DNA of 9,131 nt, taken from assembly GCA_024642325.1 (NCBI GenBank), contig JAHEBI010000022.1, forward strand, positions 1-9,131. Reading direction: 5' to 3'. The stretch is from Eudoraea sp. (GTDB taxonomy: Bacteria; Bacteroidota; Bacteroidia; Flavobacteriales; Flavobacteriaceae). The notes under the pieces are model-generated. The model worked only from the letters and a program-made list of their open reading frames with translations, made no database searches and was not told the origin of the DNA. This document shows, in pieces, positions 5,485 through 9,131 of the stretch (within the stretch, counting starts at the first letter, position 1; each line of letters starts with the position of its first letter). The translations under genes and the position numbers were made by a program.

Positions 5485-7500
5485 ATGTTGGAAAATAAAG
5501 ATCATAAACTACAGGATACTGTAGAGGGAGAAGTAAATTCAGAAACTACTGAATCTAATCAGGAATCAAAAAAAAGCACCGAGGTAACAGATGTAGATGA
5601 TATATCTAAGGAAGCACATAAAGCCAATACTTCGGAAACTATAAAAGAGGATGTCCTTGAAGAAATAGATGAATCTAATGCAGAAGATGCCGAGGACAAG
5701 GATAATCATCAAAGGCATCATATCCCAATTCTGGATTATCATGCCATGTCCCTGGAAAACCTGGTTGGGGAATTACAAAGATTGGTCAGAAATGAGAAAG
5801 TACAGGCTATCAGAAAACATGTTGATGGCATCAAATACGAATTTGACCTAAAATTTCTTGATTTTTTAGAACATAAAAAAGAAGATTTTATAAGCAATGG
5901 TGGCAATGAAATTGACTTCAGATATAATTCTGTAACCAAACGGCAATTCAATGAAGTTTATTCTGAATACCGTGAAAAAAGAAATGCATACTACAAAAGT
6001 CTTGAGCAAAATCTACACGAAAATCTGACGAACAGATTAGAAATTATTGAAGAACTCAAAGGGTTGGTCAATGTTGAAGAAGATATTAATACTACCTATA
6101 AAAACTTCAAAGACATTCAGGAAAGATGGCGGAATGCCGGTCCCATTCCAAGAACCAACTATAATGATGTATGGAGGACCTACCATCACCATATTGAGAT
6201 TTTTTACGATTTCCTGCATCTTAACAGGGAATTAAGAGACCTCGATTTCAAGCATAATTTGGAGGAAAAAATAAAACTCGCAGAACGAGCCGAAGCCCTG
6301 GCAGAAGTAGAGGATCTAAATACAGCATTCAGGGAGCTACAAACTCTTCATAAGGTTTGGAAAGAAGATATAGGCCCTGTTGATAAAGAACATCGTGAAG
6401 AAATTTGGGAACGATTTAGTAATGCTACCAAAATCATACACCAAAGGAGACAGGATTATTTTAAAGATCTTGACAAAGTGTATGAGCAAAACCTGGAAAA
6501 GAAAAAACAAATTATTGAAAAAATCATCGAAATAGGGTCTCATGTTGCGAATAATCATAAGAACCTCCAGCAACAAATAAAAGATATAGAAGAACAACGA
6601 GATGCTTTCTTCAAGGCCGGAAAAGTGCCTCAGAATGTAAATGAAAAGACCTGGGCAGATTTTAAAGAAGCGGTTAGAGGTTTTAACAGAAATAAAAATG
6701 CCTATTATAAAAAACTTAAAAAGGATCAACAGGACAATCTCGACAAAAAAAGAGAATTGCTTGGCTTAGCGCAGTCTTTAAAAGACAGTGAAGACCTGGA
6801 TAAGACAACCCCTGAAATGAAAAGAATTCAGAGGGAGTGGAAAACTATCGGGCATGTCCCGAGAAAGTATTCTGATAAAATATGGAATGATTTCAAAAAT
6901 GCCTGCAATTCCTATTTTGACAGATTGCACTCTGTAAAGAATATTGCGCATAAAGAAGAATCTGATAATTTAGACAAGAAAACCGCCTGCCTTGAAAAAC
7001 TGAAAGCATTTGAAATAAGCGGGAATAAAGATAAGGATCTGACCACACTGAAAGCTTTTATTGAAGAATGGAAATCCTATGGCAGGGTTCCCTTTAATAA
7101 AAAGAATATAAACGTTAAGTTCAATACTATTCTGGATGCCATTTTTAAAAAACTTGATGTCAGCAGGCAAGAATCCGAGTTAATGAAATATGGTGACAAG
7201 CTTAAAAAACTTGCAAATGCAGATAATGAGAGGGCCCTCAGTAATGAGCGAACATTCATTCGACGAAAGATAGAAGAAAGCTTAAATGAAATTCGTCAAT
7301 TAGAAAACAACTTGCTTTTCTTCTCTGATACTTCCGGGGACAATCCATTAGTTAAAGATGTTGTCCATAATATAGACCGACAAAAAGAAACTCTGGCAAC
7401 ATGGAAAGCCAAGTTGAAAAACCTGAACATCCTGCAGCACAATCTTAATAAAGAAGAAATTGAAGAAGCAGAGGAATCTGAAGGTTCGGAAGAAGAGTAA
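5485..7500 (+). CDS. DUF349 repeat protein with acidic N- and C-termini, function unknown
   Basis: From the ATG at 5485 the protein has 671 residues; the open frame also allows ATG 5428 (690 residues). I prefer 5485 for two reasons. The promoter at 5388-5418 would leave almost no leader before 5428, and the first 19 residues (MMLVSYVKSSNRPAETLNE) look unlike the acidic, Ser/Thr/Glu-rich region that follows. Layout from 5485: an acidic, low-complexity, probably disordered segment (about 1-75); a highly charged, mostly helical region with five clear DUF349 repeats (PF03993) and one weak one; and an acidic tail (EEIEEAEESEGSEEE). The repeats show an aromatic-x3-G-x-(V/I)-P core, such as WRNAGPIP, WKTIGHVP and WKSYGRVP, roughly every 77 residues. 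No signal peptide, membrane helix or enzyme motif is seen, so it is probably a cytoplasmic helical scaffold or binding protein. DUF349 has no established biochemical role that I can name. It has its own promoter, so it is adjacent to aroE but probably transcribed separately. Confidence 0.88.
   Translation: MLENKDHKLQDTVEGEVNSETTESNQESKKSTEVTDVDDISKEAHKANTSETIKEDVLEEIDESNAEDAEDKDNHQRHHIPILDYHAMSLENLVGELQRLVRNEKVQAIRKHVDGIKYEFDLKFLDFLEHKKEDFISNGGNEIDFRYNSVTKRQFNEVYSEYREKRNAYYKSLEQNLHENLTNRLEIIEELKGLVNVEEDINTTYKNFKDIQERWRNAGPIPRTNYNDVWRTYHHHIEIFYDFLHLNRELRDLDFKHNLEEKIKLAERAEALAEVEDLNTAFRELQTLHKVWKEDIGPVDKEHREEIWERFSNATKIIHQRRQDYFKDLDKVYEQNLEKKKQIIEKIIEIGSHVANNHKNLQQQIKDIEEQRDAFFKAGKVPQNVNEKTWADFKEAVRGFNRNKNAYYKKLKKDQQDNLDKKRELLGLAQSLKDSEDLDKTTPEMKRIQREWKTIGHVPRKYSDKIWNDFKNACNSYFDRLHSVKNIAHKEESDNLDKKTACLEKLKAFEISGNKDKDLTTLKAFIEEWKSYGRVPFNKKNINVKFNTILDAIFKKLDVSRQESELMKYGDKLKKLANADNERALSNERTFIRRKIEESLNEIRQLENNLLFFSDTSGDNPLVKDVVHNIDRQKETLATWKAKLKNLNILQHNLNKEEIEEAEESEGSEEE
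5887..7092 (+). repeat. Tandem DUF349 protein repeats (five clear, one degenerate)
   Basis: Anchor codons for the aromatic residue of each repeat lie at 5887 (Phe, FISNGG, degenerate), 6127 (Trp), 6358 (Trp), 6607 (Phe, FFKAGKVP), 6838 (Trp) and 7069 (Trp). The spacings are 80, 77, 83, 77 and 77 codons. Each aromatic is followed four residues later by Gly, except in the second clear repeat (WKEDIGPV), which has one extra residue. A Trp or Phe about 15 residues further on recurs in most copies (NDVW, EEIW, KTWADF, DKIW). The repeats are diverged at the DNA level, so this is an old protein repeat and not a recent DNA duplication. Confidence 0.75.
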
Positions 7501-7516
7501 ATCCCTGCATTGAAAA

Positions 7517-7561
7517 CTCCTTTTAAAAATTTCTCATAAACGAAATAAAAAAATCAAGGAG
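7517..7561. terminator. Nested inverted repeat in the convergent gap, possible terminator
   Basis: An outer arm CTCCTT (7517-7522) pairs with AAGGAG (7556-7561). Inside it, ATTTC (7529-7533) pairs with GAAAT (7542-7546). Read on the - strand, the inner hairpin is followed by a T-run (complement of A7525-7529), which would suit the DUF1080 gene. On the + strand no T-run follows the outer arm. The stems are short and AT-rich, so this is a weak call. Nothing else is recognised in the 95 bases between the two stop codons. Confidence 0.3.
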
Positions 7562-7595
7562 AACAATTACACCTGGATTATTTTATGTAAATAAG

Positions 7596-8174
7596 TTAAA
7601 GTTCTTTTATCCTTACATTTCGAAATTTGATCCTTCCAGGTTCTGCAGCCTGAAGTGCTATATAACCATCAGATAAATCATCGTCGTAAATATCAATAGT
7701 CAGTTCACCATTAATCCAGGTACGTATATGGTTTTTTTCACAGTTGATCTTATAGGTATTCCACTTCCCTACTGTTTCTACATTTATTAATGGTTTAGCC
7801 CGGGTAACAACAGATCCAGTTCTTGATTCCTGATCCGGGTGGTAGTCCCATATATTCATCTCGTAACAATCCCGGTTAGAGATATTTTTGTCCTTGCATC
7901 TCACAAATATCCCCGAATTAATCCCTGCGTCCGGATAAAACTCCAGTGTTAAAGTAAAACTGCCATACTTCTTATTCGTCATCACAAACCCCGAACCGCC
8001 CAGTGAAGTTCCAACCAACTGATCTGTATCAAATTTCCAGGTAGCCCTTCCATCCTGAAACCATTCATTTGAATCCTCAACAAAAATAACCTCCTCCGGA
8101 CCCTTGTCCATTTTACATCCGCAAAATATTAGCAGTAGTCCAACCAAGGCAAAACAAGTCGATTTTTTAATCAT
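7596..8174 (-). CDS. DUF1080 (3-keto-disaccharide hydrolase family) lipoprotein
   Basis: A 192-residue exported lipoprotein. The frame stays open upstream to an ATG at 8246, but the start at 8174 is preferred. It gives a standard lipoprotein signal: basic MIKK, a hydrophobic core (about 8-17) and a lipobox FCGC with the lipidated Cys at residue 20. The longer form would put 24 unrelated residues before it. The mature part is one DUF1080 domain (PF06439), a concanavalin-like beta-sandwich. Its marks are NSGIFVR (86-92), YEMNIWD (104-110), KWNTY, a WINGE turn and the end GYIALQ...RIKFRNVRIKEL. The family is named for 3-keto-disaccharide hydrolysis, and members often accompany polysaccharide-use genes; whether this short form is an enzyme or a sugar binder cannot be read here. 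KMDK after the Cys is acidic and basic enough to be a weak surface-export signal, but this is uncertain. The gene is convergent with the DUF349 gene and downstream of the DUF5916 gene on the same strand. Confidence 0.85.
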   Translation of the reverse strand: MIKKSTCFALVGLLLIFCGCKMDKGPEEVIFVEDSNEWFQDGRATWKFDTDQLVGTSLGGSGFVMTNKKYGSFTLTLEFYPDAGINSGIFVRCKDKNISNRDCYEMNIWDYHPDQESRTGSVVTRAKPLINVETVGKWNTYKINCEKNHIRTWINGELTIDIYDDDLSDGYIALQAAEPGRIKFRNVRIKEL

Positions 8175-8338
8175 AATCAGATCTATATTTTTTAATATAT
8201 AATAATAAAAATTTGTGTTTAAAATTCCAAATAAAGAACCTGGCAATTAACCATAATTTGGTGTTAAGCAGAAATTCAGTCTTTAAGATATGGATGCGAT
8301 GTATTGTCATAAATGAAATCTACTTTATAAAAGCAATA
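8175..8338. other. 164-base gap before the lipoprotein gene, with a dyad
   Basis: AT-rich region between the DUF5916 stop and the lipoprotein start. It should hold the leader and perhaps the promoter of the lipoprotein gene. The best -7 candidate on the - strand, at 8228-8235 (TTTATTTG), differs from TAnnTTTG at one base and has no matching -33 element. Bases 8247-8267 form an imperfect palindrome: TTAACCA pairs with TGGTGTTAA apart from one bulged G. This could be an operator, or chance in AT-rich DNA. No terminator is clear for the DUF5916 gene. Confidence 0.3.
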
Positions 8339-9131
8339 CTATTTGACCAAATCAAACATTCTGGTATACTTAATAATTAAGCTGTGGTTCAAAGGGTCAT
8401 TATATTGCAAATTATGATTATACACTATAAATAGCCCGGTATTTGCCCGTTGAAGCCAGCCAAATCTAAAGTTAAATGCCCAAAGTTGATTAACCGTATT
8501 GTTTTGAACAAGACCCTGAATAAAAATATTGGGTTTAAATGTATAGGCTAATTGAGTTCGGAAAATATTCGCTGTAAAATCCCCTCCGGGAAGATCAAAC
8601 TGGTTGTATTGATAAGACAGGTTTGCATTAAATTTTTCACCGGCCCTAAATTGTACAGTGGCGGTATTAAGGTATCGGTTACCTCCAAAAGCACCTCCTA
8701 AAACAGACCTGACATTAACAGATACTGGTTTGGAGCCATTCGTAAAAAAGACCAGTTGCCCCTCTGCATGTTTGTATGTTCCGGGCTCCACAATTACACC
8801 TTCATAAATTTCAAATGGCTCAAGAAGTCCCTCTGTTGTAAAATTAATCCCAGTATGTATTTCCATTCCATTTTTAAATGCCCAATGGTTATCTATATGC
8901 AAAAAACCGGTTTCCTGAAACCCATCAAAATTCCAATAGCCTCTGTAAGACACATGCGGTCTTAGTTCCAAAATTTTGGAGTTTTCATTTTTGGGTCTGA
9001 GATGATAAAGTACCAGGCCCTCCGGTTTTCTAAATGCTGAACGCAGCAGAAATCCAACCTCCGGATTAAAACCCTCACCAACTTCCGTATAAGCCGCGCG
9101 CATTTCCCAATTATCCCAATTATAATCTGCC
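8339..9131 (-). CDS. DUF5916 protein, C-terminal part (5' end outside window)
   Basis: The frame is open from the window end (9131) to a TAG at 8339-8341, about 263 codons. The Met at 9103 is internal: coding continues upstream as ADYNWDNWE and then MRAAYTEVGEGFNPEVGF. The GEGFNPEVGFLLR stretch and the end (FGWLQRANTGLFIVYN, then LIIKYTRMFDLVK) match my memory of the C-terminal region of DUF5916 proteins (PF19313). Those are common in Bacteroidota, are usually about 700-900 residues, and often carry an N-terminal carbohydrate-binding-like domain after a signal peptide. The visible part is rich in alternating polar and aromatic residues, as in outer-membrane beta-strands (for example FNANLSYQYNQFDL). 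A cell-envelope location, perhaps an outer-membrane barrel, is therefore likely but inferred. Biochemical role unknown. The lipoprotein gene lies 164 bases downstream on the same strand. Confidence 0.8.
   Translation of the reverse strand, partial: ADYNWDNWEMRAAYTEVGEGFNPEVGFLLRSAFRKPEGLVLYHLRPKNENSKILELRPHVSYRGYWNFDGFQETGFLHIDNHWAFKNGMEIHTGINFTTEGLLEPFEIYEGVIVEPGTYKHAEGQLVFFTNGSKPVSVNVRSVLGGAFGGNRYLNTATVQFRAGEKFNANLSYQYNQFDLPGGDFTANIFRTQLAYTFKPNIFIQGLVQNNTVNQLWAFNFRFGWLQRANTGLFIVYNHNLQYNDPLNHSLIIKYTRMFDLVK

Noticed and set aside
6337..6729. 130-codon open frame on the - strand inside the DUF349 gene
   Set aside because: Phe/Ile/Leu-rich composition is what the complement of Lys/Glu-rich coding sequence gives. 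It has no motif and no start context.
8175..8246. Longer lipoprotein form starting at 8246
   Set aside because: It would place 24 residues before a good lipoprotein signal peptide; the start at 8174 gives a standard signal.

Overview
The window looks like chromosomal DNA from a marine-type Flavobacteriaceae (Bacteroidota), genus not determinable. The evidence is AT-rich coding sequence, the absence of convincing Shine-Dalgarno sites, one promoter matching the Bacteroidota pattern (TTG, 20 bases, TAnnTTTG), and a gene set typical of Flavobacteriia. That set is a class III aminotransferase, a TPR protein, two DUF368 membrane proteins, a shikimate dehydrogenase and a DUF349-repeat protein. I see no mobile element, CRISPR array, tRNA, rRNA or phage gene.

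Bases 1-5331 (+ strand) hold five genes in a row: the aminotransferase, which very probably lost its N-terminus at the window edge; a TPR protein; two tandem DUF368 proteins; and aroE. A small hairpin with a T-run (1177-1198) separates the aminotransferase from the rest. From the TPR gene to aroE the spacing falls to 30 bases, 5 bases, then a 29-base overlap, which suggests one transcript. A second hairpin (5362-5385) closes this group. It is followed at once by the promoter of the DUF349 gene (about 5485-7500), a repeat protein of unknown function with acidic ends.

Bases 7596-9131 are on the - strand. They hold a small DUF1080-family lipoprotein and the C-terminal part of a DUF5916 protein cut by the window end. 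Both look like cell-envelope or surface proteins. The 95-base convergent gap (7501-7595) contains a nested inverted repeat.

How they fit together: DUF368 proteins (PopT) are known to recycle undecaprenyl phosphate across the inner membrane, so the two copies probably serve cell-wall and surface-polysaccharide synthesis. AroE makes shikimate for aromatic compounds. No direct biochemical link between them is visible. The most interesting points are the divergence of the two adjacent DUF368 copies at their core motif, and the DUF349 gene's architecture and start site. I do not see a clearly new defence, mobile or signalling system, and I would not claim one.
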